Assembly: GCF_000006405.1 (NCBI RefSeq) | Contig: NW_003216721.1 | Coordinates: 7,775-39,785 of the forward strand | DNA length: 32,011 bases | Direction: 5' to 3' | DNA from: Perkinsus marinus ATCC 50983 | Lineage: Eukaryota; Perkinsozoa; Perkinsida; Perkinsidae | Part shown: one piece after another, positions 18,319-25,751 of the stretch | Layout of the letters: each line of letters begins with the position of its first letter | How positions within the stretch are numbered: the stretch's first letter is position 1 | The notes under the pieces: model-generated | What the model saw: only the letters and a program-made list of their open reading frames with translations | What the model was told of the DNA's origin: nothing | Databases searched by the model: none | Made by a program: the position numbers and the translations under genes

Positions 18319-19527
18319 TTGCTCGACTCTCGTCAGAAATCGTGTTCACTATTTCATGCTTCTCCGCAGTCATTCATGTCATCCGACTCCTTCACTTTTG
18401 ACCTAACCAACATCGCTGCGCGGGTTCTCGACCACCCCGAAAAGCTTCTCAGCAGACTCAACGACGACCACATCAATTCTTGGCCCTTATTCGCTTCATG
18501 GCTCCCCACAGACCTCTTACCCGGAACTCGACTAAAACTCAACCTCCTCAAGGCCTGTCCTGAGATCCGAGCGCGTCTCTTCACGTTGAACCACAACGTC
18601 TTCCAGGATAAGTTTAATCTCCCAATTCGTCATCATCTTGCTTCCGCAACCTGGAGATCATACTCTTCGGTTATCACCAAATATCTTCAATGGCACTGGT
18701 CACAATTCCCTCACATTCCAGCTCTTCCTGCGTCCGCATCGTCCGTTCGTCACTTTGTGACCAATACATCAGGTCACTCATACTACCTGGCTTTAAAGAA
18801 GATCCACCATATCCTCGAACTTCCCGTGTTCTTTGACGACGATCTCACTCACGCCATCAGCAAAGATCAACATTTACTTCATCGTGACTGCGTCCACGAC
18901 AAGGCTTTTCTCAAGCTCCACCAACTGAACGATCTAGTTCAGATCGCTCAGTTGCATAACCATCATGTCTTCGCTGCATGTGGTATCTTGGGTTACTCGT
19001 TTAGCCTGCATCTCCCTTCTGAGCTACTCAATTCCGAGAACCGGTTCATTTCGGTTACTCCAAACTCCTGCACCATCACCCTGAGGAAGCGTAAAAACGA
19101 GCGTCGACCAATTCGACTACGCCGAAAATGCAAATGCTCCACCTGGGGTGCTCATCTTTGCCCTGTCAGAGCTGCTCGCCCACTCCTCACGTCCACATCT
19201 ACTCTCGCCCCCTCAACCTTCAACAATCTCCTCAAGCGGTTTGTCTCACAGACCACTATCTCTCATCCGTTGTTCTTTTCTTTTCACTCTCTGAGACGTG
19301 GTCGGACTGACGACCTCTTCCATTTAAATGTCCCCCACAATGTCTGGATGCTTCCGGTGGTTGGAGAAACCCTCGCACAAAGCTCTACTATATTGATCGT
19401 TTCCACAATCCCTCTCAAATATAATCATTACCTAACCACTTATGTACACATGCCCATGTTGGGTTCTTGTAACAGGAGTCAATACAACTCCCATCACAGT
19501 GTGATGATCACACCTTGCATGGGGTAA
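18319..19527 (+). CDS. tyrosine recombinase of DIRS-like fossil no. 2
   Basis: 402-codon frame. N-terminal SAM-like helices (ATWRSYSSVITKYLQWHW), a central CKCSTWGAHLCPVRAARPL segment like the C..C...CPVH block of DIRS recombinases, and a FHSLRRGRTDDL box with the H-x-x-R pair. Its position after RT fits a DIRS-like element. A zigzag unit lies at 19492-19513. Fossil entry. Confidence 0.7.
   Translation: MLDSRQKSCSLFHASPQSFMSSDSFTFDLTNIAARVLDHPEKLLSRLNDDHINSWPLFASWLPTDLLPGTRLKLNLLKACPEIRARLFTLNHNVFQDKFNLPIRHHLASATWRSYSSVITKYLQWHWSQFPHIPALPASASSVRHFVTNTSGHSYYLALKKIHHILELPVFFDDDLTHAISKDQHLLHRDCVHDKAFLKLHQLNDLVQIAQLHNHHVFAACGILGYSFSLHLPSELLNSENRFISVTPNSCTITLRKRKNERRPIRLRRKCKCSTWGAHLCPVRAARPLLTSTSTLAPSTFNNLLKRFVSQTTISHPLFFSFHSLRRGRTDDLFHLNVPHNVWMLPVVGETLAQSSTILIVSTIPLKYNHYLTTYVHMPMLGSCNRSQYNSHHSVMITPCMG
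19492..19513. repeat. zigzag unit, T = CATCACAC
   Basis: Perfect 7+1+7 palindromes with hinges at 19499 and 19506, near the end of the recombinase frame of DIRS-like fossil no. 2. Confidence 0.95.
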
Positions 19528-19554
19528 CCTCTTCCACTCTCATCTCTCACACCG

Positions 19555-19673
19555 CGTTGGGGACTCCGATTCGAGTGTCGAGGTCTGACGAGGCTGATGG
19601 CCCTCCTCGCTCCCCAACGTTGTGATTAAATGGAGATTCATCATCTTCATCGGACCTCGAACCGATTGTATGC
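19555..19673 (+). repeat. 110-bp repeat, copy A (filled at one site, empty at another)
   Basis: Direct repeat of 23270-23382. Shared blocks include GAGGCTGATGGCCCTCCTCG and the 22 bases after GTTGTGATT. It lacks the 14 bases CGTTGGGGCCCAAC that copy B has between CCCCAAC and GTTGTG. It carries 14 bases (19575-19588, GTGTCGAGGTCTGA) that copy B lacks. CGTTGGGGA at 19555 and TCCCCAACG at 19611 form a 9-bp inverted repeat around the block. Confidence 0.85.
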
Positions 19674-19691
19674 TCGATCACACGAAGTTGT

Positions 19692-19696
19692 GAGCG
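19692..19696 (+). repeat. 5-bp target-site duplication, left copy (GAGCG)
   Basis: GAGCG borders the left LTR directly and is repeated at 23133-23137 next to the right LTR. Five bases is the usual length for Ty3-type integration. Confidence 0.9.
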
Positions 19697-19974
19697 TGTA
19701 CCTCCCTCTAACTCATACTCTGACTAGAGTGACTCAGGTGAACTCAACGACCTCGGTGATGACATTGGTTATGATAAGTAGATAATCTCCACGAAGTGTT
19801 CTACTTCGCTCTATGAAAAAAGGGGAAAAGCTATGCGTTTGCGTGCCGCGTGGTGCGGTCCGCTGCACGCATGAACAACAACAATGCTTGGTGGTATCAT
19901 CAAACTGAGTATACAGCTTAGGTGAGCTGGGAGAATACACAGCGGCACATAATAGTGTTGAACGACATGGCACA
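19697..19974 (-). repeat. 3' LTR of the Ty3-type element
   Basis: 278 bp, begins TGTGCCATG and ends GGAGGTACA on the minus strand. About 97% identical to 22855-23132, same length. Confidence 0.95.
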
Positions 19975-21085
19975 ACTCGCCTGGGAGGTGGTCCACTTGA
20001 ATGGCCTCCCCTTCTCCAAGAGGGCGTACAGGCTTCAGATACCCTATCACCCCCAGGGCAGATCTCAACTCCGCCCTATCTCTGGGGGCTCTGAGACCCC
20101 GGAGTTTGGCCACTGGTTCGTCTCTCGCTCGCCAGCCTTCCCGCGTAATCTGTAACCCCAGGAAGTCCACAGATCCTCCCGGTCCTTGGCACTTCTCTGG
20201 CTGTATCTCGACCCCATGTCGTCGGAGAGCCTCAACTATGAGGTCTCTAGCCCGACACGCCGATTTGGTACTCTCAGCGCAGATGGTGATGTCGTCAGCG
20301 TAGGTCAAGACCAGGACGCCGGGAGGGAGCTGGATCTCGTTGAGGGCGCCCCGTACGAAGTTCTCCCAGAAGTAAGGGCTTGTGCAGAGTCCTTGTGGTA
20401 GAACCTTCCACCTGAATCGCACACCATTCAGAATACCCCCTAGGAACCTTCGACTGCTCGGTACCAAGGGTACGGAATGAAATACGTTGTTCACATCCAG
20501 ACAGATGAAAGCTGAGCACCCACGAGGAACCGACCCTAGGATGTCAGGCAAAGAAGTTCTAGGGGCGTAGGTGTGGATTCTGCTGTTTACCTCCCTGAGA
20601 TCGTTCAGGATGCGATAGGTACCGTTAGGTTTCTTCTTGAGGAAGGTCGGGGAATACCATTGCATGGGGTCATCATCCTCTACAACTTCTATCCAGCCCT
20701 TGGCCAAGGCTTCCTGAAGCACTTCAGTGGCCGCCTCACGTTTCTCGGGAGGAAGCGAGAAGTACCGAGCTCGGACTGGGGGGTGTGCACGGGTGACCTC
20801 CACGTGAGCTGTAAAGGGATTTACAGACTCCGCTTCTTTCAGGGCTGCCGCGCTTCCGAGCTGGATCGAGTGGTCCGCCACAGAAGGTTTGGCGCAATCA
20901 ATTTCCATATCGAGTTGGAATCCCAACATTCTCAGGCTATCATTTCCTAGGATAACCTCAGCCTCCCCGGGAACGCTGTTCACGCAGAAGGCTTGCAACG
21001 GGAGCACTCCTCCTGCGGTCTTCACTTCAAAGATCACCGGGTGGCCAACTGCCGCTGATCTTGGCTGCCTTTCGGCTACGATCAA
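19811..21085 (-). CDS. reverse transcriptase of the Ty3-type element (fossil)
   Basis: A 424-codon frame. RT blocks in order: SPTFLKKKPNGTYRILNDLR (finger region), FICLDVNNVFHSVPL (first Asp region), LPQGLCTSPYFWENF, VLVLTYADDITI (YADD pair), and VDFLGLQI after it. The N-terminal 90 residues continue the protease region. It would copy element RNA into DNA. Fossil entry. Confidence 0.85.
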   Translation of the reverse strand: MIVAERQPRSAAVGHPVIFEVKTAGGVLPLQAFCVNSVPGEAEVILGNDSLRMLGFQLDMEIDCAKPSVADHSIQLGSAAALKEAESVNPFTAHVEVTRAHPPVRARYFSLPPEKREAATEVLQEALAKGWIEVVEDDDPMQWYSPTFLKKKPNGTYRILNDLREVNSRIHTYAPRTSLPDILGSVPRGCSAFICLDVNNVFHSVPLVPSSRRFLGGILNGVRFRWKVLPQGLCTSPYFWENFVRGALNEIQLPPGVLVLTYADDITICAESTKSACRARDLIVEALRRHGVEIQPEKCQGPGGSVDFLGLQITREGWRARDEPVAKLRGLRAPRDRAELRSALGVIGYLKPVRPLGEGEAIQVDHLPGELCHVVQHYYVPLCILPAHLSCILSLMIPPSIVVVHACSGPHHAARKRIAFPLFS

Positions 21086-21773
21086 CGCGGGTTTCAGGCG
21101 CTACGAGGCCTCTTCGAACCAGTGTCAGTTGGCTTCCCGAGTCAACCATCGCCTTGAAGAGTGCTCCACTTGTGGCCTCGAGGTCGATGTAGATAAGATC
21201 ATTGGGGCCGTCTCGTTCTGCTCGCTGGCCGAGGGTCTTGGGGTAGCTTATGGCCGTCGCCGAGATAGGCTGGGGTTCGACGCCCTCCGATAAGTCGGAA
21301 TCCGAGTCGATCAAGCCCGTAATAGTATTGATGGCCGCCACAGGGTCATCGGCCGAGGGAGCTCTCGTCTCATCGCTCCTTGTAGCTCCAGTATCCTCGC
21401 CTTTCTTAGCAGGTCTCGGTCTTTTATCCGGACAGTCTCTTTGTAGGTGGCTCTTACGGTTGCACCCGAAACATCGCCCTTCTGCTAGACATCTCAGTTG
21501 AGTGGTAGTATATCTTTTACCAGCCGCCCCCCGCTTTGGTCGTGGAGGGTGGTTATCCTCTGGTTTGGGCTCCTCAGCCTTCATGCCGATTGCCGATGTA
21601 TGGCTTCCTCGACTCGACGGTCCGAGATCTTCAGGAAAATGCTGGTCGACATCTTGCATCCATTCTGGGCCGCGTACTATAGTGCTCGCTCGCAAACTTG
21701 TAGGGCCGAGATGGTTTTGAGCTTCGGTCTTGCTGAGTAGCTTCAGCTTGTAACCTGATTCCCGAGCCTCCAA
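21027..21773 (-). CDS. gag C-terminus with zinc knuckle, and protease, Ty3-type element (fossil)
   Basis: 248-codon frame. A CCHC knuckle (C-x2-C-x4-H-x4-C, in CFGCNRKSHLQRDC) lies at about residues 98-111 in a basic region. A retroviral-type aspartic protease start is seen at about 210-225 in FKAMVDSGSQLTLVRRG (the D-S-G triad). Order and strand agree with gag-protease-RT. Fossil entry. Confidence 0.8.
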   Translation of the reverse strand: MEARESGYKLKLLSKTEAQNHLGPTSLRASTIVRGPEWMQDVDQHFPEDLGPSSRGSHTSAIGMKAEEPKPEDNHPPRPKRGAAGKRYTTTQLRCLAEGRCFGCNRKSHLQRDCPDKRPRPAKKGEDTGATRSDETRAPSADDPVAAINTITGLIDSDSDLSEGVEPQPISATAISYPKTLGQRAERDGPNDLIYIDLEATSGALFKAMVDSGSQLTLVRRGLVAPETRVDRSRKAAKISGSWPPGDL

Positions 21774-22006
21774 CAGAGTGGCCTTGAAGCTTTTATAGTC
21801 AGGAGTGGCGTTGATTTGAGCCCATTTCGGAAGTAGTAGTTGTCACCACGCCGGTATTACGAGGAGAGCGGATAGGATTCTGTCTCGGCGCTTTTCCCAT
21901 GGGAAGGAAGCTCCTTCTTCGGACAGGATAAGCCATAGAGAGTATTCTCGCTGAAGCAGCGATTCCAATGGCTCTTTGGTCTGGAACTTCAACGTACCCC
22001 ACATCA

Positions 22007-22519
22007 TCATCGGCGAAAGCGATGACTCATCGCTTTCGCTAGGGACACAGGAGATTTGGTTATTTTCCGGACCCGCCCCAATAGGTCGTCATGCCACTTT
22101 TGGATGATGGCGTTGTAGTTGAGGAAGTCGTTCTTGAATGCCTCTTTGGTTGGTTTGTTAGCTGTCGATAGGTTGACTCTAGTCCACTTGGACCAGTCCA
22201 TCAGATCCTCTCTCCCTTCGTGAGCAGTGGTACTGCAGATGTCCAGCAGGCCCTCGCGTAGGGACAGGGTGGCCTGTGGTGGCGCCACAGTGAGCCACAC
22301 GAGCATTCTGATCGTCGGCCCAGCCTGCGTCAGTGAGAGGGCCCTCTCCATGGAGTCCATCCAATCGGTATTCTTTTGGAGGTTCACCACCGGAACATCT
22401 CGGTCGGCCCCTATGGACCCCTCAGCACATGATAGATGCCACGACTTCAGGAACTCGAGTGTGTTCGCTCCGAGGACTTCCCCGAGCTGCCCACCAGGCC
22501 CTGAGCAGCTGATAGCCAT
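22007..22519 (-). CDS. gag capsid-like region, Ty3-type element (fossil)
   Basis: 170-codon helical frame with W and L spacing like a Ty3 gag (SWHLSC; DLMDWSKWTRVNLSTANKPTKEAFKNDFLNYN). It lies directly upstream of the knuckle frame. The region 22840-22447 just upstream in another frame (MGLLSAVGTRATSS...) is probably the N-terminal gag sequence. Fossil entry. Confidence 0.55.
   Translation of the reverse strand: MAISCSGPGGQLGEVLGANTLEFLKSWHLSCAEGSIGADRDVPVVNLQKNTDWMDSMERALSLTQAGPTIRMLVWLTVAPPQATLSLREGLLDICSTTAHEGREDLMDWSKWTRVNLSTANKPTKEAFKNDFLNYNAIIQKWHDDLLGRVRKITKSPVSLAKAMSHRFRR
22013..22039. repeat. 27-bp perfect palindrome, 13-base arms, 1-base hinge
   Basis: Arms 22013-22025 and 22027-22039 around C at 22026; the match stops at 22012/22040. 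It lies within the Ty3-type element. Confidence 0.95.
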
Positions 22520-22835
22520 ATACTTGTCCCGATACCCACCAAGACCTCGAACAAACGTAGGGTACTCATCCTGACGGCCACGTCGATAGGGGGTGGCTTA
22601 GAATCAGCCTCATCATGGTCGGTCTGAGGCGCTAGGGCCTCATGGATCAGCTGGTCCGCAGTCGCTTGTCCTGGGTGAGTTTTGCCGACTACACCGAGGG
22701 AGGTTACATAGGGAATGCCAATGGTCGGGAACGATGAAATCCCGCCTGCCTGTGTCACTTCATCAGAGGTACCCCTGCTTCTTGAAGATGTCGCCCTAGT
22801 TCCGACGGCACTCAGTAGGCCCATTTCAGCAGAAG

Positions 22836-22852
22836 CCCCACGGTGGGCGCCA
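22836..22852 (-). other. primer binding site of the Ty3-type element
   Basis: TGGCGCCCACCGTGGGG starts two bases inside the 5' LTR on the minus strand. TGGCGCC is a common start for a tRNA-complementary primer site. The tRNA was not identified. Confidence 0.7.
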
Positions 22853-22854
22853 AT

Positions 22855-23132
22855 TGTACCTCCCTCTAGCTCATACTCTGACTGGAGTGACTCAGGTGAA
22901 CTCAATGACCTCGGTGATGACATTGGTTATGATAAGTAGGTAATCTCCACGAAGTGTTCTACTTCGCTCTATGGAGAACGGGGAAAAGCTATGCGTTTGC
23001 GTGCCGCGTGGTGCGGTCCGCTGCACGCATGAACAACAACAATGCTTGGTGGTTTCATCAAACTGAGTATACAGCTTAGGTGAGCTGGGAGAATACACAG
23101 CGGCACATAGTAGTGTTGAACGACATGGCACA
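22855..23132 (-). repeat. 5' LTR of the Ty3-type element
   Basis: 278 bp partner of 19697-19974. Followed on the element side by the primer site and on the outside by GAGCG. Confidence 0.95.
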
Positions 23133-23137
23133 GAGCG
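23133..23137 (+). repeat. 5-bp target-site duplication, right copy (GAGCG)
   Basis: Identical to 19692-19696 and directly adjacent to the right LTR. Confidence 0.9.
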
Positions 23138-23269
23138 TCATACCATTTCGAGATTGTGAGGGCGAGCGCTAAAAATAAGCCGGCACGCACGCACTATACT
23201 GGGGTCTCCCCCTCGAAGGGATGGCGATAATATGCCTCCGTGTTCCAACTTCTTGCCCCTCCCACCACA

Positions 23270-23382
23270 CCCGGGACTCCCATTCGACGAGGCTGATGGC
23301 CCTCCTCGCTCCCCAACCGTTGGGGCCCAACGTTGTGATTAAATGGAGATTCATCATCCTCACCGGGTCTCGAACCGATTTT
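23270..23382 (+). repeat. 110-bp repeat, copy B (contains a perfect zigzag)
   Basis: Direct repeat of 19555-19673. Before the Ty3-type insertion the two copies lay about 260 bp apart. Copy B contains the zigzag unit 23311-23332, which is exactly the 14 bases copy A lacks, and it lacks the 14-base segment found in copy A. The minus strand carries GGTTCGAGACC (23376-23366), which matches a pol III B box, but no A box is evident. Confidence 0.85.
23311..23332. repeat. zigzag unit with an empty-site counterpart, T = CCCCAACG
   Basis: Perfect 7+1+7 palindromes with hinges at 23318 and 23325. The homologous copy at 19612-19619 reads CCCCAACG with no insertion, so the net gain is exactly 14 bases. 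Confidence 0.98.
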
Positions 23383-23509
23383 ATATCTCCAGAGGAAATC
23401 ATTGCTAGTAATTGATATCTTCAGAGTCCAGCTGTTCGCAGTTGCAAAAGTTGCTCTTAGTTGGACAACCCTCTCCGTTCGGCACTGTCTGTGAAAGTGG
23501 TTTTCTGTG

Positions 23510-24777
23510 ATGGACAACTCGATACCGGAAAATACATCCGATGAAGAGAACAGCAACGGACTACCGAATAGCATACTATGCTAAGCATAGTACGGATGGA
23601 TCAAGATATTCGTCCATCGTCCGATACGTTTACGCCACCCGCGGTTCGACCGAGTACCACTACAGTGAACTTCGCATCAACAGGTGTGAACTTTCTCAAC
23701 ATAGTGGTAACGATCGACCACTGAGTTCAGGTGTTTTGGTTGCGAACATATTGCTAGATATTCCTCGAGACTGAACAAAGCTCGAGCCTTCGCTCGCGAC
23801 ATGCTACCAAACTTTTTCAGGAAGAGGTGGTTGACCTTCCTGGCTGTCGTGATGAAGGCATCGCCGTTGATCTCAGAAGCTCATCAAGCTCACTGGTAAC
23901 CAGTGACTGGTTAGCCCATTCGAATTCGGTCGTCGCGATTCCCTATCGGAGATCCCCATCCGTGGCGGTGTTTATAATTCGAGCTCCGGCGACTCGACTA
24001 GAGCGGAGATCATAGAGCTATTGTTTGGGCCTTCCGTGTCCCGCACATCAGCATGGTTGTATACCAAAAACAACAGCGCTCTTGCCGAGGTTTTGGCCAC
24101 TGATCACGACATGATAGTTTCGGATGAGTTCTCTATGCCATCGCCTTATTCTCAGATGTTTTTTCTCCGTCAGGTTGAGCCTATGCACCCTCATTTCTCG
24201 GCGAGGAATTCTCGCAGTCATCGAACTGACTTCCACGATAGGGTAAGTCAGGGTAATCGGATCTGCCTGGAAATGAAATTCGTGCTGCAAGTCGATCTGC
24301 TGAGTTAACCTTGAGCAGGCTATAAGGTATAGCCTCTATCATACAGACATTTACTCGGTCAATAAGGGTAGCTATGCCTCCGGACTACATTATTCACGAA
24401 TCAACTCAGTGGATAGGGGCAGCAGTGCCCTCGGACTACATGGTCATTTTCTCAATTCGAGTGACTTCTGTTCGTCAGACAGTTGGTTGGGAGTGTGTGA
24501 GAGGACCAAATACTGTGAACCCAAAGCCCGAACCCTCGCCGGGTCTTACCTTGGCCCATGTTTCCTGACATATGTTAGTGTCCCCCAAACTCGATCACAC
24601 AAACAACGATGCGTCACCTACTTGAAACGAGATCCTCACTGTCGCAGGGAGGAGACATGTCCGATTATTCGACAGAACTTTCAGAAGACTCTTTCCACTA
24701 GGAACATTCTTCGACGTAACATCCTCATCAATGAGAGTCACTCACACCAAGTTAACATTACAAGCTCCGACAGCTAG
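23510..24777 (+). CDS. probable three-exon host gene interrupted by two zigzag units, about 349 aa
   Basis: Exon 1 is 23510-23706 (ATG, MDNSIPENTSDEENSNG...). Intron 1, 23707-23820, is GTAACG...CTTTTTCAG. Exon 2 is 23821-24242 (EEVVDLPGCRDEGIAVDL... to TDFHDR). Intron 2, 24243-24318, is GTAAGT...TTGAGCAG. Exon 3 is 24319-24777 (AIRYSLYHTDIYSVNKG... to ITSSDS and a TAG stop). Both junctions are phase 0. The exon 3 product is Ser- and Cys-containing (SDFCSSDSWLGVCERTKYC; RCVTYLKRDPHCRREETC). Exons 1 and 2 each contain one 22-bp zigzag, and the reading frame steps by exactly 14 bases across each. Without those 14 bases the exons are 183, 408 and 459 bases, all multiples of three. No known domain; function unknown. 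Exon borders are inferred, not proved. Confidence 0.55.
23569..23590. repeat. zigzag unit in exon 1, T = TAGCATAG
   Basis: Hinges 23576 (7-base arms) and 23583 (9-base arms). The extra 14 bases can be placed at 23576-23589. The frame is Met-Asp-Asn... before it and Val-Arg-Met-Asp-Gln... after it, offset by 2 mod 3 as a 14-base gain requires. Confidence 0.95.
23891..23912. repeat. zigzag unit in exon 2, T = CACTGGTT
   Basis: Hinges 23898 and 23905, both with 8-base arms. The extra 14 bases can be placed at 23898-23911. The frame before it (RSSSSSL) and the frame after it (VSPFEFGRRD) are again offset as a 14-base gain requires. Confidence 0.95.
24317..24335. repeat. 8-base hairpin with 3-base loop at the exon 3 border
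   Basis: AGGCTATA and TATAGCCT separated by AGG, overlapping the inferred acceptor of intron 2 (AG at 24317-24318). Probably incidental, but it could make the acceptor accessible or hidden in RNA. Confidence 0.5.
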
Positions 24778-25026
24778 GTTATCGTTCGAGAATGAACTCA
24801 ACGGAAGGCCAATTGAGAAAGCACTACCACAAAGTCTAAGAAACACACCATGCGTCCAGGAGTCATGCAGCTTCCAGAATTTGCTCAACATGGCTCCGAC
24901 ACTTCTTCTTCACGAAGGCCGATGAACACCAATTACCCCAGCTTTGATTTGGTGAGAGCTCAACCCGAACAGACTTAACACACCCCAGCGACGTAGACTG
25001 TGGCACGGTCATTGTGCATCGTAGCT

Positions 25027-25751
25027 TCATCCCGTTTCCACTCGAAGACTTATTGCGGAAACTCCTTGGCGAGTTATTTCGTACTTCAATTCAGAAAATA
25101 CCCTTTGGCTCGTTGAAGTAGCTGTTCGCGGCATCTTAGTGATATTGTGAGCCACACAGTGCACCTTGTTGCATGAACAGCCCGCTGAGCATAGAAATTC
25201 ACGTTCCTCATGGAAGGAAGCTTTGGTGTTGTAGAAATCGAGAAGAGCTAGAGTACCCTCGGGTGTTTTCCCCAACTCACGTCTGCCACACGGAGACGTG
25301 CTGCCACCTGTTTTAACCGGAGCATCAAAGTACTGCCCAATAAAGCTGCTGATCTGATCTGATCTTCTGAGCTCGCGAATTGCAGAGGCATATGGGCTAA
25401 CGCTTTCAGACATTCGCTCGGGAGCACTACCGCCCTCTTCATTGGACGTTCTAGAGAGCTCAGTGCATTGTCCGCACTTCGCAGAACCCTATCAAAGATT
25501 TGGCTCTCTTCACGAGAAAACACTTGTCCAAGGCGAACCTGGGCAGTCGATCGCACGCCGCAAGTATATTTACGGATAGTAGATGATTGAATCTCTGCTG
25601 AGGCCGTGAAAGTTCTGATGAAAGCAATAAGGTTGTTGACTGTGACACGAATCATCGCACATATAAGACCGAATCCGCCTTCGTAGTAGCTCGCAGGTGT
25701 TCGGTATTGTTGAAATGTAGAATCCTTCAGAGACTGTGACAGAAACTCCAA
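25027..25751 (-). pseudogene. tyrosine-recombinase fragments, DIRS- or Crypton-type (fossil)
   Basis: Two neighbouring minus-strand frames. 25751-25248 (167 codons) looks like the N-terminal SAM-like and early catalytic part of a tyrosine recombinase (STFQQYRTPASYYEGG; SSTIRKYTCGVRSTAQVR; GSTLMLRLKQVAARLRVADVSW). 25413-25027 continues with a C-x-C-x4-C-x2-H segment (CSCNKVHCVAHN) and AISLRVETG, similar to the H-x-x-R region. No RT lies beside it, so it is either a solo remnant of a DIRS-like element or a Crypton. It is broken, with about one or two breaks. It converges on the three-exon gene. Confidence 0.5.

Larger units (their letters stand above)
15214..19527 (+). mobile_element. DIRS-like tyrosine-recombinase retrotransposon (fossil no. 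2)
   Basis: Plus strand, of a lineage clearly different from fossil no. 1. Order of parts: Ser/Pro-rich gag-like frame, a second gag-like frame, RT-RNase H remnant, tyrosine recombinase. The terminal repeats are not certain; the 110-bp direct repeats downstream (19555-19673 and 23270-23382) could be part of its 3' end. It carries several breaks (about three to five) and looks older than fossil no. 1. It contains three zigzag units and one 41-bp palindrome. Confidence 0.7.
19697..23132 (-). mobile_element. Ty3-type LTR retrotransposon with both LTRs (fossil)
   Basis: Minus strand; LTRs 22855-23132 (5') and 19697-19974 (3'), each 278 bp, TG...CA ends, flanked by the 5-bp duplication GAGCG. The LTRs differ at about nine positions (about 3%), so the insertion is fairly recent. 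Parts recognised between them: gag, a zinc knuckle, protease and reverse transcriptase. RNase H and integrase were not recognised. The element is broken, with about two or three breaks. Confidence 0.9.

Noticed and set aside
19555-19619. Possible tRNA: 9-bp closing stem with a T-arm-like TCGAATC on the minus strand
   Set aside because: The T stem does not pair properly, no anticodon arm can be drawn, and the block is too short; it is part of the 110-bp repeat.
23366-23376. Pol III B box (GGTTCGAGACC on the minus strand), hinting at a tRNA-derived SINE
   Set aside because: No A box at a suitable distance, and no tRNA-like folding or poly(A) tail.
24699-24777. CRISPR-like or tandem repeat structures in the window
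   Set aside because: No regularly spaced identical repeats occur anywhere; the palindromic units all differ in sequence.
25341-25370. Short GATCT tandem repeat
   Set aside because: Only three to four copies, within recombinase-like coding sequence; not notable.
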